Shown here: piece by piece, positions 55,956 through 64,000 of the stretch
How positions within the stretch are numbered: the first letter of the stretch is position 1
Layout of the letters: the number at the start of each line of letters is the position of its first letter
Origin: Schaalia sp. Marseille-Q2122
GTDB lineage: Bacteria > Actinomycetota > Actinomycetes > Actinomycetales > Actinomycetaceae
Length of the DNA: 64,000 bases
Assembly (NCBI RefSeq): GCF_903645355.1
Contig: NZ_CAHJXR010000005.1
Location: 62,001-126,000, forward strand
Direction: 5' to 3'
Made by a program: the position numbers and the translations under genes
Notes under the pieces: model-generated
The model's input: the letters and a program-made list of their open reading frames with translations, nothing else
What the model was told of the DNA's origin: nothing
The model's database searches: none

Positions 55956-56714
55956 TCAGAGCTGTCGTGCAATCAGAGTGTTCGTCGCCTGAGCGCGCGG
56001 GCGAATAATCATCGAATCGATATTGACGTGGCGCGGACGCTCCAGCATCCACACGATCGCCTCGGCCACATCTTCGGCAACGAGGGGTTCGGCAACGCCC
56101 TCGTAAACCTTCGCAGCAGCCTCAGAGCTGCCCAGCCGGTTGAGCGCAAACTCTTCGGTTTTCACCATGCCGGGTGCAAGCTCCATGACGCGCACAGGCT
56201 CGCCGACAAGCTCTTGGCGCAGCGTATTAGCAATAATGCGCTCGGCATGTTTGGCGGCAACGTAGCCGCCGCCACCCGGGTAGGTGTCGTGCGCCGCTGT
56301 GGAGGTGAGAAAGACGAGGTCGCCGCCGCGCTCACGCATGGCGGGCAGGAAGGCGCGGGTGGCGTGCAGGGCGGTCATGACATTGCGGTCAAACATGGCC
56401 AGCCACTTGTCGGGATCGGCGTCAGCGATGCTTTCTGTCCCCAAAGCTCCACCCGCATTATTGACAAGGGCATCGACGGGCCCACTGTCCTGGAGGCGAG
56501 CAGCGAGGGCACGCACGCTGTCCTCGTCACGCAGGTCAATGGAGGCCCACTGACATCCGGTTTCTTCGGCCAGAGCCTGCAGGCGGTCGGCTCGTCGAGC
56601 GAGGGCCACAACCTGCCAGCCGTGAGCGCACAGGAGGCGGACGGTGGCCTCGCCGATGCCCGTCGAAGCTCCGGTGACAACCGCGCGTCGGGAAACAGGG
56701 GTATTCTCAGCCAT
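55956..56714 (-). CDS. Short-chain dehydrogenase/reductase
   Basis: 252-residue classical SDR, probably NADP-linked, as suggested by Arg-rich LARRADRL after beta-2. Cofactor motif TGASTGIG (residues 15-22), NNAG (ALVNNAGGALG), catalytic Ser in LTSTAAHDTY and Y-x3-K in GYVAAKHAE are intact. Closest character is the YdfG/serine 3-dehydrogenase group acting on small hydroxy acids; the substrate is not determined. Stands alone on the minus strand. Confidence 0.88.
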   Translation of the reverse strand: MAENTPVSRRAVVTGASTGIGEATVRLLCAHGWQVVALARRADRLQALAEETGCQWASIDLRDEDSVRALAARLQDSGPVDALVNNAGGALGTESIADADPDKWLAMFDRNVMTALHATRAFLPAMRERGGDLVFLTSTAAHDTYPGGGGYVAAKHAERIIANTLRQELVGEPVRVMELAPGMVKTEEFALNRLGSSEAAAKVYEGVAEPLVAEDVAEAIVWMLERPRHVNIDSMIIRPRAQATNTLIARQL

Positions 56715-56851
56715 TGCGGCCTCCTGACGAGGAAAGATCTATCGAGATCAGTATAGAGAGGCCCTCCAATTGGCACTCTACAACCCCTAGAATCAGAAAT
56801 ATCATCAAAACCCTGCGCGTTAGAAGTAATCATCGAAGGAGATGAGAGACC

Positions 56852-57922
56852 ATGGCAAAAAAGAAGAGGGTCACTCTACCGAAGGCCTTCAACGAACTCA
56901 TCGAAGCGGGTGATACCGAAGCCCTCATAGCCCTCTACACTCAGTGCGACCTGAACGCTACCTACGATGGGCGTTTCGGATTAAATACAGCCCTTCATCA
57001 CCGGGATGTCCCCATTGAACTTATCTTCTGGCTCGCAGAGCAGGGCGCGGATATCAATGCCAGAAACTATTACGGGCAGACACCGTTACATGCGCAAGCG
57101 GCCTGCGGAGGAGAGGCAGTAAAAGCACTCGTAGATCTGGGAGGGGATCTCAACGCGACCGATAAGGACGGTGGTACGCCTCTCCATGCTGCCGCGCGAT
57201 ACTTTCGGGCGGATACTGTTCGCCTCCTAGTGGAAAAAGGGGCGAATATTACGGCGAGAAACGCTCGTGGGCAGAGCCCTCTTGCTGTGGCACTCTCTGC
57301 CTGTCGCAATATTGACATTCCGCAGGCGGCCGAGATTTCAGCAGAGTTACTGCAGGCGGGTGAGGCGGTAACACTGGACATGCTCGAGAACGTGAAGCGA
57401 ATCGGTCAAGAGTTTGAGTTCCACCGGGAGAGATTTAGCAAGGAGCGTCTGGCTGAGGTGGATGCGGGGCTGGAAAGACTGTATAGCCTCTTCAATGTCA
57501 CGCCAGTTGCGCAACGCCGCGTTCACGACGGGGCCTCCCCCATCGTTGTGGCGGAGGGTCCCTGGAGGGAGCAGTACGAGACACTATGGAATCTGCTGGT
57601 TCCTTCCAGCGGCCCAGCGACAACGATGCAGGGAGAGGCCATTCGCATAGCGGGGCGTGTGCACGATGAAATCCGCAGGAATGGCGGTGTGAATTGGGAT
57701 CAGGACTATCGCCTGATGTTGAGCGCATTGGAGCAGCATTTCGCTTCTGGCACGCCGCTTGCTGACGATAAGCTGAAAGAAGCGCGGACACTTATTGCCA
57801 CGCTTTCCGCTTCTGGTTCTAGCGGTCATGGCGCCACGGAGAGCTTGTGTGAGTTGAGTGTTCTGTGGGTGGCAGCAAACCCCATGCCGATTGTTTTAGA
57901 GGCTCCCGCTTATACGCGTTAA
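56852..57922 (+). CDS. Ankyrin-repeat protein
   Basis: 356 residues, soluble, no signal peptide. Residues about 10-145 form four to five ankyrin repeats: FNELIEAGDTEALIALYTQC, GQTPLHAQAACGGEAVKALVDL, GGTPLHAAARYFRADTVRLL and GQSPLAVALSACR. The C-terminal 200 residues are helical and match nothing I recognise. Good ribosome binding site (AAGGAGATGAGAGACC). Ankyrin repeats serve protein binding; the partner is unknown. The next genes on this strand are separated by a palindromic operator. Confidence 0.82.
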   Translation: MAKKKRVTLPKAFNELIEAGDTEALIALYTQCDLNATYDGRFGLNTALHHRDVPIELIFWLAEQGADINARNYYGQTPLHAQAACGGEAVKALVDLGGDLNATDKDGGTPLHAAARYFRADTVRLLVEKGANITARNARGQSPLAVALSACRNIDIPQAAEISAELLQAGEAVTLDMLENVKRIGQEFEFHRERFSKERLAEVDAGLERLYSLFNVTPVAQRRVHDGASPIVVAEGPWREQYETLWNLLVPSSGPATTMQGEAIRIAGRVHDEIRRNGGVNWDQDYRLMLSALEQHFASGTPLADDKLKEARTLIATLSASGSSGHGATESLCELSVLWVAANPMPIVLEAPAYTR

Positions 57923-57953
57923 CGCACTCTACATGGTCCTCCAACACAATTAA

Positions 57954-57994
57954 TGTCAAGGACACTTGACAGTAAAGTGTCCTTGACATACTGT
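57954..57994 (+). promoter_or_regulatory. Promoter overlapped by a perfect 14-bp inverted repeat
   Basis: TGTCAAGGACACTT (57954-57967), spacer GACAGTA, then AAGTGTCCTTGACA (57975-57988). A TTGACA -35 (57966-57971) lies across the left arm and spacer, and TACTGT (57989-57994) is 17 bases on as -10. The repeat would block the promoter when bound. The XRE protein at 58491 is the probable ligand, giving autoregulation. Confidence 0.7.
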
Positions 57995-58030
57995 CTCCTT
58001 ACTACCGATTGTTTGTCTGGAGGTCTGACC

Positions 58031-58486
58031 ATGAACGACACGCAACTCACCTTCGGACGCATCAAGTTTGGCCGAGCACCTCGCCGCTCCGCTGTACTAG
58101 TTGCCATCCCCTGCGGCCTCATCATTGCCACTGTTTTTGCACTCTTAACCACCCACTTCCATGCTGACCCCAGTCAGTGGTGGTATAACGTGACCTTCTA
58201 CTGGGGCCTATCTGTACCAGTCGCAACCTCAGCCGCCTGGCTTGCCCTAGTCGATCCGAGCACAATCCGCGGCGCAGTGCGCAATCCTGAAGACACCATC
58301 GAACGCATGTGGGCAAAGAATGCCACTTTCAACGCGTATCTGGTGACGATGGCTATTTTTTCCATCGCTTTAGCGGTGTGCACCGCCTTCGGCTATCAGG
58401 AGATTGCCAACGTCCTCAACGCTGTCGTGTCCACCCAAGTACTGGTCGTCCTGGCCGCCTACATGTATGAAACACGTAGGAAGTGA
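58031..58486 (+). CDS. Four-helix membrane protein paired with an XRE regulator
   Basis: 151 residues with four hydrophobic segments (VLVAIPCGLIIATVFALL, VTFYWGLSVPVATSAAWLALV, TFNAYLVTMAIFSIALAVC and VVSTQVLVVLAAYM). The first loop has SQWWYN. The start follows GGAGG at eight bases. The small XRE gene begins four bases after its stop. Such membrane-protein/XRE pairs are common and poorly understood; the membrane partner may sense a signal or be the regulated product. Confidence 0.75.
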   Translation: MNDTQLTFGRIKFGRAPRRSAVLVAIPCGLIIATVFALLTTHFHADPSQWWYNVTFYWGLSVPVATSAAWLALVDPSTIRGAVRNPEDTIERMWAKNATFNAYLVTMAIFSIALAVCTAFGYQEIANVLNAVVSTQVLVVLAAYMYETRRK

Positions 58487-58490
58487 CGGC

Positions 58491-58688
58491 ATGAAAAATA
58501 TCGTTGCCCAACTGCGCAAAGAACGCGGCCTATCTCAAGAAGAACTCGGAAAGCTCTTGGGAGTCTCACGCCAAACCATCATCTCCATCGAAAAAGAACG
58601 CTTCGACCCCTCACTGCCCCTGGCTTTTGCCATTGCTCAAACCTTCGAACAGCCTCTGGAGAGTATCTTCTTCCCCGACGAACTCTGA
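58491..58688 (+). CDS. Small XRE-family transcriptional regulator
   Basis: 65-residue single-domain helix-turn-helix protein: LRKERGLSQEELGKLLGVSR and QTIISIEKERFDPSLPLAF, closing with LESIFFPDEL, as in the YgzD/immunity-repressor-like group. AGGAAG precedes the ATG. It is co-transcribed with the membrane protein and probably binds the palindrome at 57954-57988. Confidence 0.85.
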   Translation: MKNIVAQLRKERGLSQEELGKLLGVSRQTIISIEKERFDPSLPLAFAIAQTFEQPLESIFFPDEL

Positions 58689-58723
58689 TCGCGGATTGCG
58701 GGCCACACTCCACGCGGACGCGT

Positions 58724-59977
58724 TCAGCTCAGGCCATAGGCCTTGTGAATTAGCCAGATGGGGTGGACGACATTGGCACCCGTTGCGGTGCGCAGCTGCC
58801 AACGGCAGGTCTCCGTATCGCAGGCCGCCAGCTCAGCATTGACCTGCTTAATGAAGTCAAAGACGGGCTGGCCCACTGCCTGGGCGATGTCGTACTTTTC
58901 CTTCTTCACACCATAGGTACCGGCCATACCGCAGCAGGGCTGGCCAGACTCGACCACCTTCACGCCAGGAATCAAGCCCATGAGCTCCACTGCGGGCATA
59001 CCCATGCCGGTGCTCTTGAGCTGGCAGGGAGCATGGTAGGGAATGGTCAGATCCATATGCTGGAAGTTCAGATCTAGCTTGCCCTCGTCGTACAGGTCCA
59101 TGAGGAACTCGCAGATATCGCGAGTACGCACCGATACGTCATTCAGCTCCGGCGTATCCATACGCAAGATATCCTTCGCCTCATGCTTGAGCATGCCACC
59201 ACAAGACCCTGAGGCCGTGACAATCAACGCGTCACGGTTCGCGGCACGCAGGTCATTGCTCAGCCTAGACACGTACTTGCGGGCGTCGTCGTAGAGGCCA
59301 TTGGACTGTAGAGCCAACCCACAACATCCATGGGGCGGGACAAGCACCTCATAGCCCAGATGCTCCAGGACCTGCACCGAGTGGATGGAGGTCTCAACCT
59401 CGAAATATTCACCCGCGCAGCCGTGGAAGAAGATCACCTGCTGGCCATTCGTCCCCGCCTTCGGTAGTGGCGTGTGCTTCCTAAACCACGACTCGAAAGT
59501 CCTCGTCTGAGCTGTCGGCATGGGAGCAGAACGGTGAATACCGATAACAGCCTCGGTAATAATTCGGATCGGCTTCACACCCAGCGCCCAGTTCGCAATC
59601 GGCGCCACCGGCGTCATTGCCTTCCCCATGAAGGTCGTGCGGGCGATGAGCTTGTCACGCAGAGAAATACCCTTCTCCTGCTTCATGGCTGTGCGCGCGT
59701 GGTGGTTGATCTCAGCAACCTTCACACCCTGCGGGCACACCAGCGTGCAGGTGCCACACGAAGAGCAATAGTCGATCGAGGAATCAACAATCTGGCCGTC
59801 CTTGCGGTAGCGCTCGCCCTGCGGGCCAACGAACTTCGGGCCGGGAAAGAGGTCGGTTACGCGGGCAACCGGGCACTGCGTCTCACAAATCGTGCACTTC
59901 ACGCAGGCATCCAGCGTAGAACGCAAGCCAAAGTCTTCTTCGCTCAGGTCAAGGATTGACATGTGTTCGATGGTCAT
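58724..59977 (-). CDS. glpC: Anaerobic glycerol-3-phosphate dehydrogenase subunit C
   Basis: Membrane-associated iron-sulfur subunit passing electrons from GlpAB to menaquinone. 417 residues with two [4Fe-4S] clusters, CVKCTICETQCP and CSSCGTCTLVCP, near the N-terminus, and two CCG-type motifs (HGCCGLAL, QPCCGMAGTYG) in the C-terminal half. The start ATG overlaps the glpB stop (ATGA). Last gene of glpABC. Confidence 0.96.
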   Translation of the reverse strand: MTIEHMSILDLSEEDFGLRSTLDACVKCTICETQCPVARVTDLFPGPKFVGPQGERYRKDGQIVDSSIDYCSSCGTCTLVCPQGVKVAEINHHARTAMKQEKGISLRDKLIARTTFMGKAMTPVAPIANWALGVKPIRIITEAVIGIHRSAPMPTAQTRTFESWFRKHTPLPKAGTNGQQVIFFHGCAGEYFEVETSIHSVQVLEHLGYEVLVPPHGCCGLALQSNGLYDDARKYVSRLSNDLRAANRDALIVTASGSCGGMLKHEAKDILRMDTPELNDVSVRTRDICEFLMDLYDEGKLDLNFQHMDLTIPYHAPCQLKSTGMGMPAVELMGLIPGVKVVESGQPCCGMAGTYGVKKEKYDIAQAVGQPVFDFIKQVNAELAACDTETCRWQLRTATGANVVHPIWLIHKAYGLS

Positions 59978-61224
59978 CGCAGTGCCTCCACAATCGAATC
60001 AGCAGCCCGCAGAGCCGTTGCCAAGGCAATGCCCTCACCAGACTTTTCACGCCAACGGGTCGCGCCCGCCAGGCACCCGCCCGCTGCGCGCACATTCTCC
60101 AGCACCACTGCGCCGTCCTCGTCAATGGGGCGCATCTGGTCATCAACAGCAATACCCGACAGGAACAAGGGCTGATCGGCACCCCAGAAGTCAGCGTGAA
60201 GCAACTGACCTTCGGTGCCCACCAGCGGCAGACCAAGAACGGTGTCGCGCACCACGCAATAGGAATCCATCTCCAAAGCCCCAGATTCAAAACCGCCTGC
60301 AGCAAGGACAAAATGCGAAGCACGCAAAACCTTGTGGTGACCCGCCGAAGAGACGGTCACGGATACGAGTCGGCCGTCCTTTTCTTCGTGGTCGATAACA
60401 GCCGCTCCCATGAGGATACGCACCTTGCCCTTAGCGATCTCGGTCAGCGCTTGATTGAGGCGCATGCCCGGAACCGACGGCGGCGGCAGCGGAATCTCAA
60501 AGACCTCGTGGCCGAGCTTGTCGCGAATATCCTTCCACGCATCACGGTCATTCAAGCCCAACACTGCGGGCAGCCCCACGACCTCGCCCTCACGCAGGTG
60601 AGGTTTGATGGCAGCAACGAGGCGATCGCGCGCCTCCTCCGTGTCAAAAGCCCGAGCGTGGTTGACGCCGTTGGTGTCGTACTCACCGGGGCGGATCTCC
60701 ACGTCAACGGTGATCGCACGCGCCTGCAAGGGGCCGCCCTGGATCGTCGTCTGGCGGGCCAGATTATTGGCAATAAGCAGGGCAGAGAAGTCCTTGAGGC
60801 GCTCCAGTCCGACAATCACATAGTGCTTACCGTGGGTGGGCACACCAGCCATCATTGACGGTTGGGGCAAAGCGGTGGGGCGAAGCGCACCAACAGCGGT
60901 CGGCAAGATGACGTTGTGCTCCGGGTCCCCCACTAGGAGATCTTCTCCGAGCAGATCGCGCGACCAGCGGGCAGCCTCTCCAATCTCAGCGGGCGTGAAG
61001 TGAGTGTAGGGGTGGCCGGGGCGCGAGCGGATGTAGGCGGGGATCTTTTCCAGCGGCGCACCGACCTTTTCGGGAGCATAGCCAAGAATATCGATGGTGC
61101 CCTGACTGAGCTGTAAACCACCAATACCCTTGGTGACCAGGGTGACCGAAGCGCCCGCGTCAGCCAGGCGAATGGCAGCTGCCAAGCCCGCAATACCGGC
61201 TCCAATAACGACCGCGTCCCTCAT
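59974..61224 (-). CDS. glpB: Anaerobic glycerol-3-phosphate dehydrogenase subunit B
   Basis: FMN/FAD-type flavoprotein of 416 residues that moves electrons between GlpA and GlpC. The dinucleotide-binding motif is VVIGAGIAGLAAAIRLADAG at the N-terminus, followed by VTKGIGGLQLSQGTIDILGY, which is characteristic of GlpB. It overlaps glpA at the start and glpC at the end (ATGA at both junctions). Confidence 0.95.
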   Translation of the reverse strand: MRDAVVIGAGIAGLAAAIRLADAGASVTLVTKGIGGLQLSQGTIDILGYAPEKVGAPLEKIPAYIRSRPGHPYTHFTPAEIGEAARWSRDLLGEDLLVGDPEHNVILPTAVGALRPTALPQPSMMAGVPTHGKHYVIVGLERLKDFSALLIANNLARQTTIQGGPLQARAITVDVEIRPGEYDTNGVNHARAFDTEEARDRLVAAIKPHLREGEVVGLPAVLGLNDRDAWKDIRDKLGHEVFEIPLPPPSVPGMRLNQALTEIAKGKVRILMGAAVIDHEEKDGRLVSVTVSSAGHHKVLRASHFVLAAGGFESGALEMDSYCVVRDTVLGLPLVGTEGQLLHADFWGADQPLFLSGIAVDDQMRPIDEDGAVVLENVRAAGGCLAGATRWREKSGEGIALATALRAADSIVEALR

Positions 61225-62807
61225 CGCACGACCTCCTTAGCCCCTTCAGGCAGGTGCTCAACGTCCAAGATTCCCTCATGGATCCACTCGTCCAACGCGC
61301 TCTGGCGAACCTGCCCGCCATAGAGGATGGGCCACAGGCCAATCCAACGGTTCTTCAAGAAGAGGCGCAGCAGGCCAGTCGCACGCTCGATGTCCACGTC
61401 GCCGCGTTCGTGGGCGATGGCGGTGGCTCGTTGGGAGCAGAAGCCGCCCTGGCAGGGGCCCATGCCCAGGCGCACCTGGCGGCGTACGTCGTCAAGGTTG
61501 CCTTGAGGCAGGTCGTCCATCGCCTTTTCTAGCATCTGCTTGGTCACCAGCTCGCATTCGCAGATGATCTGCTGGGAGGTCGGCGACTTTCCGGCGTGTT
61601 CGACCGCGTCAAGGCGGTGACCGATGGCGTAGGTGTGGCCATCTTCGGCGGCAGGCACGGCCTCGTCGGCGGTGCGGCAGGGGCGGCTCTCCCCCATCTG
61701 CTCACACATGTGGTCGACGATACGTTCGGCCATGAGGCGGTAGGTGGTGAGTTTACCGCCAGCGATGGTCAGCAATCCCTGGAGTCCATCGCGCTGGCTG
61801 TGGTCGACGACGCTCATGCCGCGGCCCATGTGGCGGGTGTCGGATTCAGAGACACGCGAATCCTTCACGAGGGGACGCGCGCCCGCCCAGGCGTGGATGG
61901 CGCGGGACTTACGGAAGCCGGGGATCATGGCTTCGCCAGCGTCAAGCATCTGCTGGACCTGCAGTTGCGGGATCGGAAGGTCGTCAGGATCTTCGGCGCG
62001 AATATCCGTGGTGCCGATAATGCAGACGGGGTGGACGGGAACGAGGATGTCACCGTCGGCTGGGTAGACGCAGCGGTTGATCACACTTTGGCTGAGGCGG
62101 TGATTCATGGCAATCATAATGCCGGCGCCGGGGACGACCTCGACGCCGTGGCAGTCGGCCATTTCAGCGAGTTTGCCCGCCCAAGGGCCTCCGCAGTTGA
62201 GGACGAAGCGACACTCGATCATGATGTCTTCACCGCCGCGCTCGTCGTGGGCGATGACGGCACTGACCTGGTCGTTTTCGCGCAGGATTTGGGTGACGCG
62301 GTGGTAGGTCAAGAGTTTGGCACCGTAGGCCTTCGCTGAGCGGACGGCACCCCAGACCATTTGCCAGCCGTCAACGGTGCCGTCTTCAACTTCAAAGGCG
62401 CGCTTGATGCCGGGGTGGAGTCGGGGTTCACGGCGGAGGGCTTCAGCGATGGAGATTTCAGCGGCGGGAACTTTGGTGGCATTGGCTGCTGCGAGGAAGC
62501 CATCGGCATAATCTTCTTCGTCGTGGGGGGTGACAACGAAGAGGCCCCCGCTGGATTCCACGGCGTTGGCGTTGATGCGTTTGAGGATGGCATTCTCTTC
62601 GGCACATTCGGTGGCCGAGTGCGGGTCGGAGACGACGTATCGTCCGCCTGAGTGGAGTAGACCGTGGTAGCGACCGGAGGTTCCTTGGGCGAGGTCGCCA
62701 CGTTCGATGAGTACGGCGTCGAATCCTCGCATTGCGACGTCGCGGATGACGCCTGCACCGGTGGAACCACCGCCGATGACTACGACATCAGTCCTCATAG
62801 TCTTCAT
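61221..62807 (-). CDS. glpA: Anaerobic glycerol-3-phosphate dehydrogenase subunit A
   Basis: Catalytic FAD subunit oxidising sn-glycerol 3-phosphate to dihydroxyacetone phosphate. 528 residues. FAD motif VVIGGGSTGAGVIRDVAMRG, then LIERGDLAQGTSGRYHGLLH. A C-terminal BFD-like [2Fe-2S] domain has ICECELVTKQML and GMGPCQGGFC. Start ATG 62807 (or ATG 62798) has only a weak ribosome binding site. The 267-base upstream region holds two inverted repeats that may be operators. Confidence 0.96.
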   Translation of the reverse strand: MKTMRTDVVVIGGGSTGAGVIRDVAMRGFDAVLIERGDLAQGTSGRYHGLLHSGGRYVVSDPHSATECAEENAILKRINANAVESSGGLFVVTPHDEEDYADGFLAAANATKVPAAEISIAEALRREPRLHPGIKRAFEVEDGTVDGWQMVWGAVRSAKAYGAKLLTYHRVTQILRENDQVSAVIAHDERGGEDIMIECRFVLNCGGPWAGKLAEMADCHGVEVVPGAGIMIAMNHRLSQSVINRCVYPADGDILVPVHPVCIIGTTDIRAEDPDDLPIPQLQVQQMLDAGEAMIPGFRKSRAIHAWAGARPLVKDSRVSESDTRHMGRGMSVVDHSQRDGLQGLLTIAGGKLTTYRLMAERIVDHMCEQMGESRPCRTADEAVPAAEDGHTYAIGHRLDAVEHAGKSPTSQQIICECELVTKQMLEKAMDDLPQGNLDDVRRQVRLGMGPCQGGFCSQRATAIAHERGDVDIERATGLLRLFLKNRWIGLWPILYGGQVRQSALDEWIHEGILDVEHLPEGAKEVVR

Positions 62808-62871
62808 GTCTGCATCACTCTTTTCATGTCCGTCCTTGTGGCATGTGTGCTGTCACAGGGCGCCATTGCCT

Positions 62872-62935
62872 ACCATCTGGAATAAATCATCTCGTGTTTT
62901 CATCCCAGATGGTGGGACGTTCACCCCTCATGAAC
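62872..62935. promoter_or_regulatory. Two inverted repeats upstream of glpA
   Basis: ACCATCTGG (62872-62880) is mirrored by CCAGATGGT (62905-62913) with 24 bases between. A second repeat is GTTCA-N7-TGAAC (62919-62935). They lie 65-130 bases before glpA in the divergent region shared with the M13 peptidase gene. Binding by a glycerol or redox regulator is possible but unproven. Confidence 0.4.
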
Positions 62936-63074
62936 ATATGTGCACACACTGTCAGAATCACAGCCCATAGGGCACAGATGCGATTTTTTCAACAGCAACG
63001 CTAATAGCGGACAAAAGCACACAGCCGCACTGTCCTCCCTTCAGCTGCGCGCCCAACGCTCTAGGCTTGCCTAC

Positions 63075-64000
63075 ATGGAAAACACCCTTTTGGCCCGCGT
63101 CCTCGATACTTCCTTAATGGATGGCACGATCCGCCCCCAGGACGACTACTTCCGTCACATCAACGGCACATGGCTGCGCGAACACACCATCCCCGCCGAC
63201 CGCCCCACAGACGGCGCTTTCTATACGCTCCGTGACCTGTCAGAAGAACGCGGTAAAGCAATCGTCACCGACGCCATCGCCGGCAACATTGACGACCCAG
63301 ACGCCGCCAAAATCGCCACCCTCTACACCCAGTTCATGGACGAAGAGGCCATCGAAGCAGCAGGAGTTACCCCCATCCTCCCCCTCTTCGCAGACCTCGC
63401 CGCCGCAGGCGACCATGATGCACTCGCCGCCTTGACTGGCGCGCTGGCGCGAACAGGCATCTCCATCTTCTTTGGTGCCTACGTCGGTAACGACCTCAAC
63501 GACACCACCCGATACGTGACACACCTTGGACAAGCCGGCCTTGGCCTGCCCGATGAGTCCTACTACCACGAGGACGCCTACGCGCCCATCCGCCAGGCCT
63601 ACCTTGCCCACATTGAGCGCGCCCTCCACATGAGCACCTGGGCCAGCGACTACGCCAAGGTGGATGCCGCTGAACTCGCCCAGGCTGTCATGGATTTTGA
63701 AACCGCCCTGGCTGACCTCCATTGGGATGCCGTCACCCTGCGCGACACCCAAAAGGCGAATAACCCCCATTCCTGGGCTCGAATCGTTGCTGACTACCCC
63801 GGTTTCGACTGGGACGCATGGGCTCGCAACGCCGGATACGTGCCCACCGAAGGCCCCGATCTCAATGTCGGCCAGCCGGACTGCATCCAGGGTGCTGCCG
63901 CCCTGTGGCGTGACACTCCCCTGACTACTCTGAAGGCGTGGCTCGCACGCAAGATCGTTGACTCCTACTCCTCACTGCTGTCCAGTGACTTCGTCAACGA
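63075..64000 (+). CDS. pepO: M13 family metallopeptidase (PepO/neprilysin-like), N-terminal part
   Basis: First 308 residues of an M13 zinc peptidase; the frame is open at the window end. The start MENTLLARVLDTSLMDGTIR leads to DDYFRHINGTWLREHTIPADR, where D-F-x3-N-G-x-W is the family's N-terminal motif. Further on are SYYHEDAYAPIRQAY and the SWARIVADYPGFDWDAW region. The zinc motif HExxH is expected beyond base 64000. No signal peptide, so probably cytosolic as for bacterial PepO relatives. Start ATG chosen by similarity; no strong ribosome binding site. Confidence 0.9.
   Translation, partial: MENTLLARVLDTSLMDGTIRPQDDYFRHINGTWLREHTIPADRPTDGAFYTLRDLSEERGKAIVTDAIAGNIDDPDAAKIATLYTQFMDEEAIEAAGVTPILPLFADLAAAGDHDALAALTGALARTGISIFFGAYVGNDLNDTTRYVTHLGQAGLGLPDESYYHEDAYAPIRQAYLAHIERALHMSTWASDYAKVDAAELAQAVMDFETALADLHWDAVTLRDTQKANNPHSWARIVADYPGFDWDAWARNAGYVPTEGPDLNVGQPDCIQGAAALWRDTPLTTLKAWLARKIVDSYSSLLSSDFVN

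Noticed and set aside
1-64000. CRISPR array, tRNA or rRNA genes
   Set aside because: No regularly spaced repeats and no tRNA-like T-arm/anticodon pattern were noticed by reading; a tRNA search program could still find one.

Overview
This 64 kb window is chromosomal DNA from a high-GC Gram-positive bacterium, most likely a member of the Actinomycetaceae (Actinomyces/Schaalia type). Two minus-strand blocks follow the gene order long known from Actinobacteria such as Mycobacterium: rseP-dxr-(DivIVA)-rlmN-cdsA-frr-pyrH-tsf-rpsB-xerC-dprA-comM-yraN-DUF2469-rnhB-lepB-rplS-trmD-rimM-khpA-rpsP, and then (amidohydrolase)-ffh-ftsY-smc. Translational coupling through ATGA/GTGA overlaps is very common. 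The genus is inferred from protein character, not proven.

Layout. 1-18.5 kb: isoprenoid, phospholipid and UMP synthesis, translation, DNA uptake/recombination and secretion genes, nearly all on the minus strand. 18.8-37.7 kb: an accessory block inserted between rpsP and the amidohydrolase/ffh pair. It holds an inositol-monophosphatase-like gene; an iron/siderophore operon (fused ABC exporter-type transporter, MFS permease, siderophore-interacting flavoprotein) preceded by a DtxR/IdeR-like box; an IS110-family element inside the ABC gene; a lipoprotein; a complete Wadjet anti-plasmid system (jetABCD); a ClbS/DfsB-like protein; an XRE regulator with a membrane tail; and a Fic-domain gene. Three genes in this block carry apparent single-base deletions (transposase, second half of the ABC transporter, Fic); I saw none in the core genes.

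37.7-46.5 kb: amidohydrolase, ffh, ftsY, a small membrane protein, smc and ndk (protein targeting and chromosome condensation). 46.6-49.0 kb: dhaKLM, a PTS-dependent dihydroxyacetone kinase whose DhaM carries a fused HPr domain. 49.1-54.6 kb: folC, and a long type-2-like ileS behind a T-box leader. 54.7-58.7 kb: a DUF4349 lipoprotein, an SDR oxidoreductase, an ankyrin-repeat protein, and a membrane protein/XRE repressor pair with a perfect operator palindrome. 58.7-62.8 kb: glpABC, the anaerobic glycerol-3-phosphate dehydrogenase. From 63.1 kb to the end: the start of an M13 (PepO-like) peptidase.

Together, glpABC and dhaKLM show a facultatively anaerobic glycerol/dihydroxyacetone metabolism feeding glycolytic triose phosphates. 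The accessory block combines host-iron acquisition (now broken) with defence against plasmids. The best candidates for undescribed biology are a tandem pair of 24-bp TGTC-N16-GACA sites between the XRE and Fic genes, a long-range inverted repeat in the rplS leader, the 14-bp palindrome over the promoter at 57.95 kb, and a G6 run in the non-coding end of the IS110 element that could pair with its C-run target. No tRNA, rRNA or CRISPR array was recognised.
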